Assembly: GCA_964536805.1 (NCBI GenBank)
Contig: CAZHYQ010000006.1
Span: 1 to 64,000, forward strand
Source: Longilinea sp964536805
GTDB taxonomy: Bacteria > Chloroflexota > Anaerolineae > Anaerolineales > Anaerolineaceae
Length of the DNA stretch: 64,000 bases
Direction: 5' to 3'
A model generated the notes under the pieces. It saw only the letters and a program-made list of their open reading frames with translations. It made no database searches and had not been told where the DNA came from. The first letter of the stretch is position 1. The number at the start of each line of letters is the position of its first letter. Shown piece after piece: positions 52,248-62,085 of this stretch. Both the position numbers and the translations under genes were made by a program.

Positions 52248-55200
52248 TTACTCAACGGAACTTGGCAGGTTGGAAACAGAAACCCGCGGATCGCCTTCCT
52301 CAATCCGGTCAAAACGGCCGTGAATAAAACCCGTGCCAGCCGGAATGAGCTTGCCGATGATGACGTTTTCCTTCAAGCCAAACAATGGATCTTCAGTGCC
52401 GGCGATGGCAGCGCCTGCCAGAACCTTAATGGTGTGTTGGAAGGACGAAGCCGACAGGAAGGAATCGGTGCTAAGGGAAGCCTTGGTGACACCTAGCAGG
52501 ATTTCAACAAAGCGTGCCGGTTGCTGGCCTTCGGAAACCAGTTTTTCATTGATGGCTTTAATTTCCAGTCGGTCAACAACATCCATCGGCAGGAAGGGTG
52601 AATCCCCTGGGCGGACAATTTGCACCTTGCTCAACATCTTGCGGACAATCACCTCAAAATGTTTGTCGTTGATGTTCTGGCCCTGCGCCCGGTAGACCTT
52701 TTGAATTTCCGTCAGCAGGTACATGTTGCAGGCATCGCGTCCCTTGATGCGCAACACCGTGTGCGGGTTGAGCGAGCCTTCTGTCAGCGCCTCGCCAGCC
52801 TCAACAATATCGCCGTCCTTGATCATCAGGCGGGAGGTCGATGGAATTTCATACTCTTCCGTCTCGCGATTCTCGTAGGACACAATAACCTTGCGGTCCT
52901 CGATGCGAACGCGTCCAGTATGCTGTGCTGCGATGCTGGCTTCGCCAGCGGTCGCGATAACATCGCCCAATGAGACCGAGCTTTCATCGCTAACGCTGAT
53001 GACCCAGGTTTCAGGTATGTCATATTCATCGCTCACCATTTCGCTGTGATCAACCCGAACGGTGCGCTGATCGCTATAGCGGTCTGATTGGATGATGTGG
53101 GCAGTACCGGCGATGCGTGTAATGACAGCTTCGCCTTTTGGCGTCCGGCGGGCTTCGAAGAGTTCTTCAACGCGGGGCAAACCGGTTGTGATATCGCCAC
53201 CAGCGGCAACGCCGCCGGTGTGGAAGGTTCGCAGCGTCAACTGAGTGCCTGGTTCACCGATGGATTGTGCTGCCACAGTACCCACTGCCGAGCCCATTTC
53301 CACCAGTTTTCCCCGGCCCAGGTCCATGCCGTAACACTTGGCGCAGATGCCATGGGTCAATTCGCATGTTAATGGACTGCGAACTTTCACGGTATCGATT
53401 CCGGCGCCGACCACCTTGCGGATGCGGGCGCGGTCGAGAATTTCATCCCGTTCAGCCAGGACTTCGCCCGTACTCGGGTCGACAATCCGCTGGGCTGTGT
53501 ATCGCCCGTAAAGGCGCACGCTCATCGGTTGTCCGGCAACATCGTCGCTCTTGCGAATCCAGATGCCATCCTCGGTGCCGCAGTCAATCTCGTTGATGAT
53601 GATGTCCTGGGCAATATCCACCAGGCGGCGGGTCAGGTAACCTGCATCTGCCGTGCGCAGGGCGGTATCGGCGAGGCCTTTACGAGCGCCGTGCGTGGAG
53701 ATGAAGTATTCGAGGGCGGTCAAGCCTTCGCGGAAGTTCGACAAGATCGGCAGCCGGATAATGCGCCCGGCCGGGTCAGCCATCAGACCGCGCATGCCCG
53801 CCAGCTGCGAGATTGGACCAAAACCGCCTTTGGTGGCGCCGGAGTAAGCCATAACGGAAAGGTTGCCGTCTGGATCCATGTTTTTGCGGACTGCGTCAGC
53901 GACGTTCTTGGTCGTCACCTGCCAGATTTCAATCTCGCGTTCATTGCGTTCCTGTTCCGTCAGCAGACCGCGGCGGAAGTTGCGGGATACGCCTTCGATG
54001 TCTTTTTGAGCATTTTCCAGAATGGTCGCTTTGGCTGCCGGCATGGTGATGTCGGAAACTGCCAGGGTGGAGCCGGAGCGCATGGCATACTCAAATCCGA
54101 TATCCTTGATGCGGTCAGCTACATCAGTAGTGACATCTTCGCCGCAGTATTCGTAAACAGCGGCAATCAGGTCTTTCACGCCGCCTTTGTCGAGAGATTC
54201 ATTGACGAACTGGACTGCTTCAGGCAGGATGTTATTGAAAATCACCCGTCCAACGGTCGTGTCCAGCAGGACGCGGCGCTTTTCCAGCAGGCGGTTGCCG
54301 TCGTCATCGTAGTAGGTGTCAACGTTGATTTTGATGCTGGTATGAACATGGACCTGCCCCATTTGGTAGGCCATTTCCACTTCGTCATTATCCACAAATA
54401 TGCGGCCGTCGCCATCATGCGATTTGTGGTCGGTCATAGTCAGATAATAGACGCCCAGAACCATATCCTTCGATGGGCTGATGATCGGTTCGCCGTCGGC
54501 AGGCTTAAGGAGGTTGCGCGATGAAAGCATCAGGTTGCGTGCTTCCCAAACAGCCTTTTCCGATAACGGCACATGCACAGCCATCTGGTCGCCGTCGAAG
54601 TCTGCATTGAAGGCCGTTGTGACCAATGGATGCAATTGGATGGCGCTGCCTTCGATCAACACCGGCTCGAATGCCTGTATGCCCAGGCGGTGCAGGGTCG
54701 GCGCGCGGTTCAACAACACCGGCCGTTCCTTGATCACCTCTTCGAGTACTTCCCAAACTTCCGGACGGTTGCGCTCGATAAAGCGGCGGGCGCCTTTCAC
54801 GTTGGCTGCATAGTTGTGCGAGACCAAGCGGGAAATGACAAAAGGCCGGAAGAGTTCCAGCGCCATGGTCTTGGGGAGACCGCATTGATACAACTTGAGG
54901 GTCGGACCGACTACGATCACGGAGCGGCCGGAATAATCGACGCGCTTGCCCAACAGGTTGCGGCGGAAGCGGCCCTTCTTGCCCTTCAGCATATCGCTAA
55001 GCGATTTCAATTCCCGGCGGCCGCGGCGAGACAGCGCCTTGCCCCGTTGAGAATTATCCACCAGGGAGTCGACTGCTTCCTGGAGCATGCGTTTTTCATT
55101 GCGTACGATGACATCCGGTGCGCCAAGCTCCAACAGCCGTTTTAGTCGGTTGTTGCGGTTAATGACACGCCGGTACAGGTCGTTCAGGTCGGAGGTGGCA

Positions 55201-56504
55201 AAGCGGCCGCCATCCAACTGCACCATTGGGCGCAGGTCGGGTGGAATGACTGGCAGGACGGTCAAAATCATCCATTCAGGGCGGTTCTGGGACCGGCGGA
55301 AAGCTTCAACAACTTTCAGGCGGGTGGTGGCCTTCTTGCGTTTTTGCTTGCTTTTGGAGGTGCGGACTTCGCGCCATAAATCCTCGGAAAGCGTTTCCAA
55401 ATCGAGGCGGCGCAGGATATCGTAGAATGCCTCTGCGCCCATATCGGCGCGGAATACCTGACCCCAGCGCGACTTGAGTTCGCGGTAGCGGCTCTCGCTC
55501 AGGAAGGTAAAGGCGCGCAGCTCTTGAAGTTCATCGCGCATGCGGGAATTTTGACCCTGGGATGCAGAGGATTGATCTTCCAATTCATTGCGCAGGGCTT
55601 CCATTTCCTCGTCAGCCTGGGCGCGGATTTCCTGCATCTGCATTTTGATCTGTTCCAGCTCGCGCTGAATTTCATCGCGGAATTCGCCTTCGAGTTCATC
55701 CAGGCGTTCTTTGACAGCCCGCTGAATTCGCGAAATATGTTGCGCAGTAATCGTCTCGCCCACATCGGCGATGACCGAATTGGCAGCCGTGAAAATGACC
55801 CGGGTCACCAGGGCAGTGCCAATTTTCTCCTGCAGAGTCTGTTCCAGCCGCTGGCCTTCCTGAATGACAGGTTCCAGGCGGGATGCAATTTGCTCATCGC
55901 GGCGGGATTCCATTTCGCTTTTGCGAGTTTGAAGTTCCAGAATCTTGCGATCGCGGGATTGTTTGACTTCCAGGATGCGCGTGTTGATTTGAGCCGCCTG
56001 TTCGCGTTCGGAAACGTTAATCTCATCTTCGAGACGCTTAAGGGCTTTGTTGCGGGCATCATCATCCACGTAGGTGACAATATATTGTGCAAAATATAAA
56101 ACCCGGTCCAGGTTGCGCCGGGAAATATCCAAAAGCATGCCCAGGTAGGAAGGCACGCGGCGCGTATACCAAATATGCGCCACCGGGGTTGCCAGCTCGA
56201 TGTGACCCATTCGTTCGCGGCGCACAGAAGACCGAGTTACTTCAACACCGCACTTATCGCAAATGATTCCCTTATAGCGCGGGTTCTTGTACTTACCACA
56301 ATAGCATTGGTAATCGCGGGTGGGGCCAAAAATTGCCTCGCAAAAGAGGCCATCTTTTTCTGGGCGAAGGCGCCGATAGTTGATGGTTTCCGGTTTCAGG
56401 ACCTCGCCATAAGACCAACTGCGGATTGTTTCCGGAGAGGCCAGGCTAATACGTAGTGCAACAAGGCTTTTGGTTTCCACTAAAATCGCCTCCTGAACTG
56501 ACAA
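52248..56504 (-). CDS. rpoC: RNA polymerase subunit beta'
   Basis: A 1418-residue catalytic subunit of RNA polymerase. NADFDGDQ (633-640) holds the three magnesium-binding aspartates. The N-terminal zinc site (CYCGKYKNPRYKGIICDKCG) is intact, as are VTSPL-type clamp and trigger-loop regions (GEPGTQLTLRTFHTGG). An insertion of about 170 residues near 155-330 is strongly charged coiled coil. The protein is complete, but rpoB is not upstream: that place is held by a histidine kinase, and rpoC has its own promoter. Confidence 0.97.
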   Translation of the reverse strand: MSVQEAILVETKSLVALRISLASPETIRSWSYGEVLKPETINYRRLRPEKDGLFCEAIFGPTRDYQCYCGKYKNPRYKGIICDKCGVEVTRSSVRRERMGHIELATPVAHIWYTRRVPSYLGMLLDISRRNLDRVLYFAQYIVTYVDDDARNKALKRLEDEINVSEREQAAQINTRILEVKQSRDRKILELQTRKSEMESRRDEQIASRLEPVIQEGQRLEQTLQEKIGTALVTRVIFTAANSVIADVGETITAQHISRIQRAVKERLDELEGEFRDEIQRELEQIKMQMQEIRAQADEEMEALRNELEDQSSASQGQNSRMRDELQELRAFTFLSESRYRELKSRWGQVFRADMGAEAFYDILRRLDLETLSEDLWREVRTSKSKQKRKKATTRLKVVEAFRRSQNRPEWMILTVLPVIPPDLRPMVQLDGGRFATSDLNDLYRRVINRNNRLKRLLELGAPDVIVRNEKRMLQEAVDSLVDNSQRGKALSRRGRRELKSLSDMLKGKKGRFRRNLLGKRVDYSGRSVIVVGPTLKLYQCGLPKTMALELFRPFVISRLVSHNYAANVKGARRFIERNRPEVWEVLEEVIKERPVLLNRAPTLHRLGIQAFEPVLIEGSAIQLHPLVTTAFNADFDGDQMAVHVPLSEKAVWEARNLMLSSRNLLKPADGEPIISPSKDMVLGVYYLTMTDHKSHDGDGRIFVDNDEVEMAYQMGQVHVHTSIKINVDTYYDDDGNRLLEKRRVLLDTTVGRVIFNNILPEAVQFVNESLDKGGVKDLIAAVYEYCGEDVTTDVADRIKDIGFEYAMRSGSTLAVSDITMPAAKATILENAQKDIEGVSRNFRRGLLTEQERNEREIEIWQVTTKNVADAVRKNMDPDGNLSVMAYSGATKGGFGPISQLAGMRGLMADPAGRIIRLPILSNFREGLTALEYFISTHGARKGLADTALRTADAGYLTRRLVDIAQDIIINEIDCGTEDGIWIRKSDDVAGQPMSVRLYGRYTAQRIVDPSTGEVLAERDEILDRARIRKVVGAGIDTVKVRSPLTCELTHGICAKCYGMDLGRGKLVEMGSAVGTVAAQSIGEPGTQLTLRTFHTGGVAAGGDITTGLPRVEELFEARRTPKGEAVITRIAGTAHIIQSDRYSDQRTVRVDHSEMVSDEYDIPETWVISVSDESSVSLGDVIATAGEASIAAQHTGRVRIEDRKVIVSYENRETEEYEIPSTSRLMIKDGDIVEAGEALTEGSLNPHTVLRIKGRDACNMYLLTEIQKVYRAQGQNINDKHFEVIVRKMLSKVQIVRPGDSPFLPMDVVDRLEIKAINEKLVSEGQQPARFVEILLGVTKASLSTDSFLSASSFQHTIKVLAGAAIAGTEDPLFGLKENVIIGKLIPAGTGFIHGRFDRIEEGDPRVSVSNLPSSVE

Positions 56505-56611
56505 CCGTGAAGTGATGAATTATGATTCCTTAACCAATTTCAGCGCACAGGTTTTTCTCGCTGGCGCTGGTAATCTAATCAATGGCAGATATAGCACACA
56601 TGCAAACGGAT

Positions 56612-56638
56612 ATTATAACACAAATTTCAATAAGTCAA
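56612..56638 (-). promoter_or_regulatory. Promoter of rpoC
   Basis: Minus strand: TTGACT (56638-56633), 15-base spacer, TATAAT (56617-56612), or TAATAT two bases later with a 17-base spacer. It gives a leader of about 100 bases, in agreement with independent transcription. Confidence 0.75.
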
Positions 56639-56687
56639 CCACATATTTTTGCTTTTCAGGTAAATTGGATGAGAGATTTTTAACCGT

Positions 56688-59600
56688 TTAGTAGCCGCCT
56701 TGAAGCGGTTCAGCAGGGATTTCGAAATAGAAAATGCTCCCCCGGCCAAGTTGGCTTTCAACCCACACGCGCCCCTTGTGCCGTTCGGCAATCGATTTGA
56801 CAATTGCCAGCCCAAGTCCTGTTCCCCGTTGTTGATAAGCTTCTCTCCGGCCGCTGCGGTAGAACTTTTCGAACAACCGCGGCAAGTCCAATGGGGCGAT
56901 GCCAATGCCGTTATCCTGAACTTCGAAGACCACGCTTTGTGAATGGCGGACCAGGCGTACTTTTACCTGGCCATTGGTTTGAGTATACTTGACTGCATTG
57001 TCGACCAGGTTGTAAAAAGCCTGTTGAACCAGAGCCGGGTCAGCGTTGACAGTCAACGGACGCGTTTCCTGCGTATCCAGGACCAAAGTTATATTATTTT
57101 GTACCGCCTGAGGTTGCAACGAAGTCAACACCTGATCGACGATTTCATTCAAATTAACTTTTTCCGACCTCAAGCCGATGCCGGTCTCGATCCGGCCGAG
57201 GTCAAGCAGGTTGTTCACCAGGCGGGTCATATTTTCGACGCCCAACATAATTTTCTTGGTATAGCTTTGCTGTTGATCGTTCAGCTCGCCAACCATTTGC
57301 AGCATGGCTGAATAACCCTTCATCAATGTCAGCGGCGAGCGCAGATCGTGACTGACCGTTGAAACGAACTCCGTCTTGATTGCATCCAATTCTTTAAATT
57401 GGGTAATATCCTGGAGGATGACAATCTTTCCGACCCGCCGGGATTCGGCAGCCACTGGCGAAACGCTGGCATGGTATACCTTGTTGCCCGGAAGGGTGAT
57501 CTCGCGCGACTGAATCCGTTCATTTAGAGGTACTTTTGCCAGTTTTAGCAAATCAGGCACCGCCAGGACTTCATCCATGGTCTTTCCGGAGGTTGCTGAA
57601 TTGATCAAACCGGGCGTTTGCATGGCAGCCGGGTTCACCAACAGCAGCCGGCCCTGCTCGTCAAATACCAGCACCGGTTCCGGGGTGGAATAAAGCACGG
57701 CTTCCAAGCGTTGCCGGCCGATTTCAGCGGTGGCATAAAGGCTTGAGTTTGCTGCTGCCAGGGCAGATTGCGCTGTCAGGGTTGAGAGAAAGCGGATATT
57801 TTCCTCGGTAAATTGGCGCGGCGTATCATAGCCAATCCAAAGAGCGCCGAAGAATTGGGATTCATGATAAATGGGCATCCCAAGCAATGCTGCCGGAGCG
57901 CGCTGTCCTGGCTTGATATTTAGCCGGCGCATCCTTGCCATATTGGGAACAACCAACATTTCTGTGCGCTGAACCTGCTCAATGATGAGAGAATCCAACC
58001 CGGAATAGATTTCAGCCGCCGGTCCGGCGCTAAAAGCTACCGGTTGCCCGGTTTCCTGGTCAAGCGAAACGGGACGAATGAGCACCATGCGGACTGCCGA
58101 TACGCCATCGCCCTGGGCAGCCTTTAGAATTGGCTGGACTGCTTTTTCAATATTCAGGTTGGCAGCAACACCCTGGCTTACTTCCAACAATCGGTTGAGT
58201 TCTTGCAGACGAGCTTTGAGGCTTAATCGCATGCGCTCAAATGCATTGCTCAATTGTCCAACTTCATCAACACCCGAAACCATTAAGGGCGAACTCAACT
58301 GGCCTTGTGAAATCAATGTTGCCTGTTGCGAAAGCGTCCGCAGTGTGGTGGTCACCCCGCGCAGGCTGAAACGCAAAAGTAGAAAGACTGCCACAGTGAT
58401 ACCCAGGAGAATTAGCAAGAGAGGGATGGCTAAGCTAAGCGCCAGCCGTTGGACTCGTTCGCTCGGAAGACTTACAACCACCGTCCAGGGGCGGCCGGTT
58501 ACAGGCTGCGAATAAACCATACGCCGGGTTCCCAGTTGCGAGGTCTCCTCGAAGAAATCCTCAGACACAGGGACTCTTCCAAGGTAATCGCTCATCACAA
58601 GAGACGGTGTCTCCAGAGTGTAATACAGGACTTTCTTATTTTCGTCCAGAATAGTACCTTCGCCGCCCATGGTCTCGATCTTTTTTAAGGCTTGAATTGC
58701 CGGCAAGGTAAAAGGATTGGAGCGTAAATCCGTCCAACCCAGTAAAACACCCATGGTCTGGCCATTTTCTCCTTTTATGGCAGCAACGAAAACGAATTGC
58801 GCCGAGGTATCGCCTGTGACGGGTTTAAGAGTGTAGGTTTGCACCTGAACGCCCTTAAGCGCCAGCCCGGCGGCAACCACCTCCTGATCGCCTAGCGAAA
58901 AGGATTGCGCCGCGGGTGCCTGGGCAATTAATTTTCCATCCTGGCCAAGTAATCCAACCCGGGTAAAGAATGGCAACGAGCGCAATATCCGGGTCAATTC
59001 GGCGCTTTGAGCATTGGCATCCAAATTGAGCAGTTCAGGGCGAGCCTGGTTAAGCAATAAACCCTGGCCGCTCTCCAAAAAATACGGCAAACCGTCCGAA
59101 ACAACCTGGGCCGTGCTCGATAGGCGCTCCCGGATCATTTCGCGAGCGGCATTGCCGGCCACGATCCAATCGCCGAACATTAAGGTTAACAACAAAACCA
59201 GAATCAGCGGAAAAGTCCAAAAGAAAAAGCGAGTTTGAAGGCTGGTCTCAGGCGGCGAAGGAACAAGCGGCCCTGATCTTCCCCATGATTTTGGCTTTAA
59301 TAAATAGACAGTCTCAGCCAAAATACAGGCGACAACGAGTTCAGCCGTTCGAGCCAGCAGTAAAATCCACGAGCCGGTGAAGGCATAATCGACCCTTACT
59401 GCCGCGTCGCCGTTCGCTGAAAAGAATGCCACGATAATCGAAATCGGGATGTAAAGAATACCAACAATTGCCGCGGCCCCAAGAGGATTGCGCAGAAAAT
59501 GATAAAAATTGGTCCGGTAGCGTTGACGGACAGATGCACTAAAGATCAATGCAAAAATGGCAAATTCAAGCGGCGTAAAAGCGCTGTGGGTTTCCCACAA

Positions 59601-59975
59601 TGCAAAGAAGAGACCGCTTAAGAATCCGATTACAACGGATGGCAACGTCCCAAATAATCCAGCAGCTAAAACCCATGGAAGCGCCAGGAAAAACATCATG
59701 GCCGGGGTCGATGATTCAACTGGAACGTTGGGCAATGTCAGCGATTCATTTGCCGGCAGCCGGATACCAATAAAAAGCGCCGTGATCGGGACAGCCAAAC
59801 CCAAAGCCGCCAACAACCACCAGCGCTGTTTCATAGTTCCATAACCGCGTTCCCACCAATGCCGAATCCCGGCTGCCAGAATTGCCAGCAGCATAACCCA
59901 ACCTGTCCAGCCGAGTAAACCATGCGGCAGGTCGATGTAAGCGGTATCGGAAATTAGGGTGAGAATATTCTGCAT
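56688..59975 (-). CDS. Large membrane histidine kinase (HAMP-GAF-PAS-HisKA-HATPase)
   Basis: A 1095-residue sensor. About seven N-terminal helices, an external cache-like domain (residues about 260-480), another helix, HAMP (LRTLSQQATLISQGQLSS), GAF (VAANLNIEKAVQPILKAA), PAS, then HisKA with phospho-acceptor His876 (STVSHDLRSPLTLMKGY) and an HATPase with NLVDNAVKYTQ and GTGLGLAIVKSI. No response regulator is adjacent, so it is an orphan. Signal unknown. Two possible sensors (membrane helices and cache) make it unusually elaborate. Confidence 0.93.
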   Translation of the reverse strand: MQNILTLISDTAYIDLPHGLLGWTGWVMLLAILAAGIRHWWERGYGTMKQRWWLLAALGLAVPITALFIGIRLPANESLTLPNVPVESSTPAMMFFLALPWVLAAGLFGTLPSVVIGFLSGLFFALWETHSAFTPLEFAIFALIFSASVRQRYRTNFYHFLRNPLGAAAIVGILYIPISIIVAFFSANGDAAVRVDYAFTGSWILLLARTAELVVACILAETVYLLKPKSWGRSGPLVPSPPETSLQTRFFFWTFPLILVLLLTLMFGDWIVAGNAAREMIRERLSSTAQVVSDGLPYFLESGQGLLLNQARPELLNLDANAQSAELTRILRSLPFFTRVGLLGQDGKLIAQAPAAQSFSLGDQEVVAAGLALKGVQVQTYTLKPVTGDTSAQFVFVAAIKGENGQTMGVLLGWTDLRSNPFTLPAIQALKKIETMGGEGTILDENKKVLYYTLETPSLVMSDYLGRVPVSEDFFEETSQLGTRRMVYSQPVTGRPWTVVVSLPSERVQRLALSLAIPLLLILLGITVAVFLLLRFSLRGVTTTLRTLSQQATLISQGQLSSPLMVSGVDEVGQLSNAFERMRLSLKARLQELNRLLEVSQGVAANLNIEKAVQPILKAAQGDGVSAVRMVLIRPVSLDQETGQPVAFSAGPAAEIYSGLDSLIIEQVQRTEMLVVPNMARMRRLNIKPGQRAPAALLGMPIYHESQFFGALWIGYDTPRQFTEENIRFLSTLTAQSALAAANSSLYATAEIGRQRLEAVLYSTPEPVLVFDEQGRLLLVNPAAMQTPGLINSATSGKTMDEVLAVPDLLKLAKVPLNERIQSREITLPGNKVYHASVSPVAAESRRVGKIVILQDITQFKELDAIKTEFVSTVSHDLRSPLTLMKGYSAMLQMVGELNDQQQSYTKKIMLGVENMTRLVNNLLDLGRIETGIGLRSEKVNLNEIVDQVLTSLQPQAVQNNITLVLDTQETRPLTVNADPALVQQAFYNLVDNAVKYTQTNGQVKVRLVRHSQSVVFEVQDNGIGIAPLDLPRLFEKFYRSGRREAYQQRGTGLGLAIVKSIAERHKGRVWVESQLGRGSIFYFEIPAEPLQGGY

Positions 59976-60003
59976 TGAATAGCCAGTGTGCCCCCTTGGG
60001 ATA

Positions 60004-60009
60004 ATTATA
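60004..60009 (-). promoter_or_regulatory. -10 box of the histidine kinase gene
   Basis: TATAAT on the minus strand at 60009-60004, about 29 bases before the ATG at 59975. The -35 is poor. Confidence 0.45.
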
Positions 60010-60042
60010 GCATCCTAAGGGAAGGAGTGCACATAATGTGCC

Positions 60043-61362
60043 TTATTTGATCTGAATTTTAGCCTTTCGATTAAACGCTGCCCAGGCTAGCCGGTAAAAT
60101 ATTGAGCCGGCGCGGGGTTGACTGGTTTTCACTTTTCCAAGCCATTCGAATTCTTTATAGGATGCCTGCTCAAAACATTGCTCTGAAAGTACCCGCCGGT
60201 TGGTTTTCGGGTTTTTTACTGCATTTAGAAATAGACCTTCCAGGAGGTCGCGGTCCTGCCGGAAAAGTTCGATACGATGCGGATAATCTCGTAGGACGGA
60301 ACGATGCAGCTTCTCATGTTGCCACCATAAGGCATCCGGATTCATTGTTGATGTAGGGTCAGCGCCAGTGGATGGCACGCCCGAGGAAATCCAAACCGGT
60401 TTAAAAACGGATGTACAGGGTGCCGCCGTCGCCGTTACCCAATAGGTCGGCTCCACACCAACCGTCAAATGAGCAACAAGCGAACCAACCGTCTGGCTGT
60501 TTCGGACCGGGCCAAATCCAGCGTGCATGCAGACCTGTTGGTCAAAAATGGATCCATCCGGCGAGTAAGCTGCCTTTGCTTTTTCATGGGTTCGAAGCGT
60601 ACTCATGGCATCCTGTACGGTTACATGCGGCATTTTGGATCGTAAAGCGGTGGTGGTGCATTTTTTCCGCTCTCCAGCCCTGCCAAAGCGGGTAAAAACG
60701 GGTTCCGAATAGCACTGCGCGAAATTAAATTCTTCCCGCCGGTTACACCAACCCCGATCAACAGCGTAATTAATCAAATCCGCTGAAGCCAGATCCCAGC
60801 GGTTGCCAATGGTTATCGCGTTTGAAATCGAACGGACATCCTTCACACGTTCTGCCGCCCAATTGCGTCCGGCAGACTCCAAGACCCAGGCCTCATTTAC
60901 ATCCGCAATCAGAAAACTGTTCTGATAATAGAATTTATGAGTCAGGCCGCAGTTGCCGCTCTGCCCGAATTCTTCGAGCAGGGTCGTTATCACTGCAAGC
61001 GCTTCCTGTGCACTTGTGCTGCGTTCCAATCCCAGCCGAAGCAGATCCATTCCAATCAGGCCAGGTTTTTCTTCCTGACCCACTTTGGTGAATAGGGCTT
61101 CATTGCCGATGGTCACGCCATGTTCGTTGGAACCCATTTCTGCACCCCACATCCAAAACGGCTTTGAAAGTAGGACGGCGTGGGTATGCGCCACTTGCGG
61201 AATCTCGATGTAAGTACACTTCAAACGGCTTCCAGCAGGGTATTCTGCCGCCGGAGCTGTGATTACCATCTGGGCTTCATTCACTTCCCGGTCGGAATTT
61301 TTCCCGAAAATCACGCTTCCGTCAGCGGTCGAATTACCCAAAACCACGAATGTGTCGCACAT
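60043..61362 (-). CDS. C69 family dipeptidase/secernin-like protein
   Basis: A 439-residue N-terminal-nucleophile hydrolase. MCDTFVVLGNSTADGSVIFG at the start makes Cys2 the nucleophile after methionine removal, so the start is fixed at 61362, with a strong GGGAGGG ribosome site before it. The GNEALFT and LRLGLERSTSAQEAL segments fit C69/secernin proteins. Bacterial members cleave dipeptides; the actual substrate here is unknown. It lies 30 bases downstream of cmk on the same strand. Confidence 0.88.
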   Translation of the reverse strand: MCDTFVVLGNSTADGSVIFGKNSDREVNEAQMVITAPAAEYPAGSRLKCTYIEIPQVAHTHAVLLSKPFWMWGAEMGSNEHGVTIGNEALFTKVGQEEKPGLIGMDLLRLGLERSTSAQEALAVITTLLEEFGQSGNCGLTHKFYYQNSFLIADVNEAWVLESAGRNWAAERVKDVRSISNAITIGNRWDLASADLINYAVDRGWCNRREEFNFAQCYSEPVFTRFGRAGERKKCTTTALRSKMPHVTVQDAMSTLRTHEKAKAAYSPDGSIFDQQVCMHAGFGPVRNSQTVGSLVAHLTVGVEPTYWVTATAAPCTSVFKPVWISSGVPSTGADPTSTMNPDALWWQHEKLHRSVLRDYPHRIELFRQDRDLLEGLFLNAVKNPKTNRRVLSEQCFEQASYKEFEWLGKVKTSQPRAGSIFYRLAWAAFNRKAKIQIK

Positions 61363-61392
61363 CGATCATCCCTCCCCTCTGGTTTGCATAAA

Positions 61393-62085
61393 TCACCCGC
61401 GGCCGATGCGTGCCAATTCCAAAACCTGGTTGACCACCTGTTCAGCATTGATTTCGTCGGAACAAATGCGGTATGCATCTTCAGCCGCCCGCAATGGAGC
61501 CACCGCGCGGGTCGAGTCAATTTTGTCGCGCCGTTTCATCGCCGCCAGGATCTTCATATAATCTGCCGGTTCCCCCCGCTGGCGCAATTCCTCAAAGCGG
61601 CGCTGGGCGCGCACTTCGACACAGGCATCCAGGTAAATTTTTAACTCTGCTTCCGGAAGGACAACCGTTCCGATATCGCGTCCCACCATGACAATCCGTC
61701 CGCGTTGGCCGATTCGGCGCTGTTGAGCAGTCATGGCAGTCCGTACGCCTGGATATGCCGAAACCTGCGATACCGCCGCTTCAACTTCGCGGCTTCGAAT
61801 TTCCCAGGTGATATCCATCCCATCCAGCAAGACATCGGATAATCTGCCATCCGTTTTGCTGGGTGGTTGAACATCGATCTGTACTTCCTCGGCCAGTTTG
61901 GTAACCAGGGTTTCGTCGTCGACCCCCTTCAATTGCTCCAAGGCTGCCCAGGTTACCGCCCGATACATGATGCCGGTATCAAAATAAAGATAACCCAACC
62001 GTTTAGCCAGTAAGACGCCGACGGTTGATTTTCCAGAAGCAGCCGGTCCATCAATGGCGATGGTCGAAGGCATTTGCACGTTCAT
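61393..62085 (-). CDS. cmk: Cytidylate kinase
   Basis: Phosphorylates CMP and dCMP with ATP. IAIDGPAASGKSTVGVLLA carries the P-loop; YFDTGIMYRAVTW and GRDIGTVVLPEAELKIYLDA are family signatures. Normal length at 230 residues. Its start overlaps the plsC stop by one base (TGATG); an internal ATG at 62073 is another possible start. cmk next to plsC is a common bacterial order. Confidence 0.95.
   Translation of the reverse strand: MNVQMPSTIAIDGPAASGKSTVGVLLAKRLGYLYFDTGIMYRAVTWAALEQLKGVDDETLVTKLAEEVQIDVQPPSKTDGRLSDVLLDGMDITWEIRSREVEAAVSQVSAYPGVRTAMTAQQRRIGQRGRIVMVGRDIGTVVLPEAELKIYLDACVEVRAQRRFEELRQRGEPADYMKILAAMKRRDKIDSTRAVAPLRAAEDAYRICSDEINAEQVVNQVLELARIGRG

Noticed and set aside
53529..54524. 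Long plus-strand frame opposite rpoC
   Set aside because: Antisense to conserved RpoC sequence including the NADFDGD neighbourhood; no domain seen.
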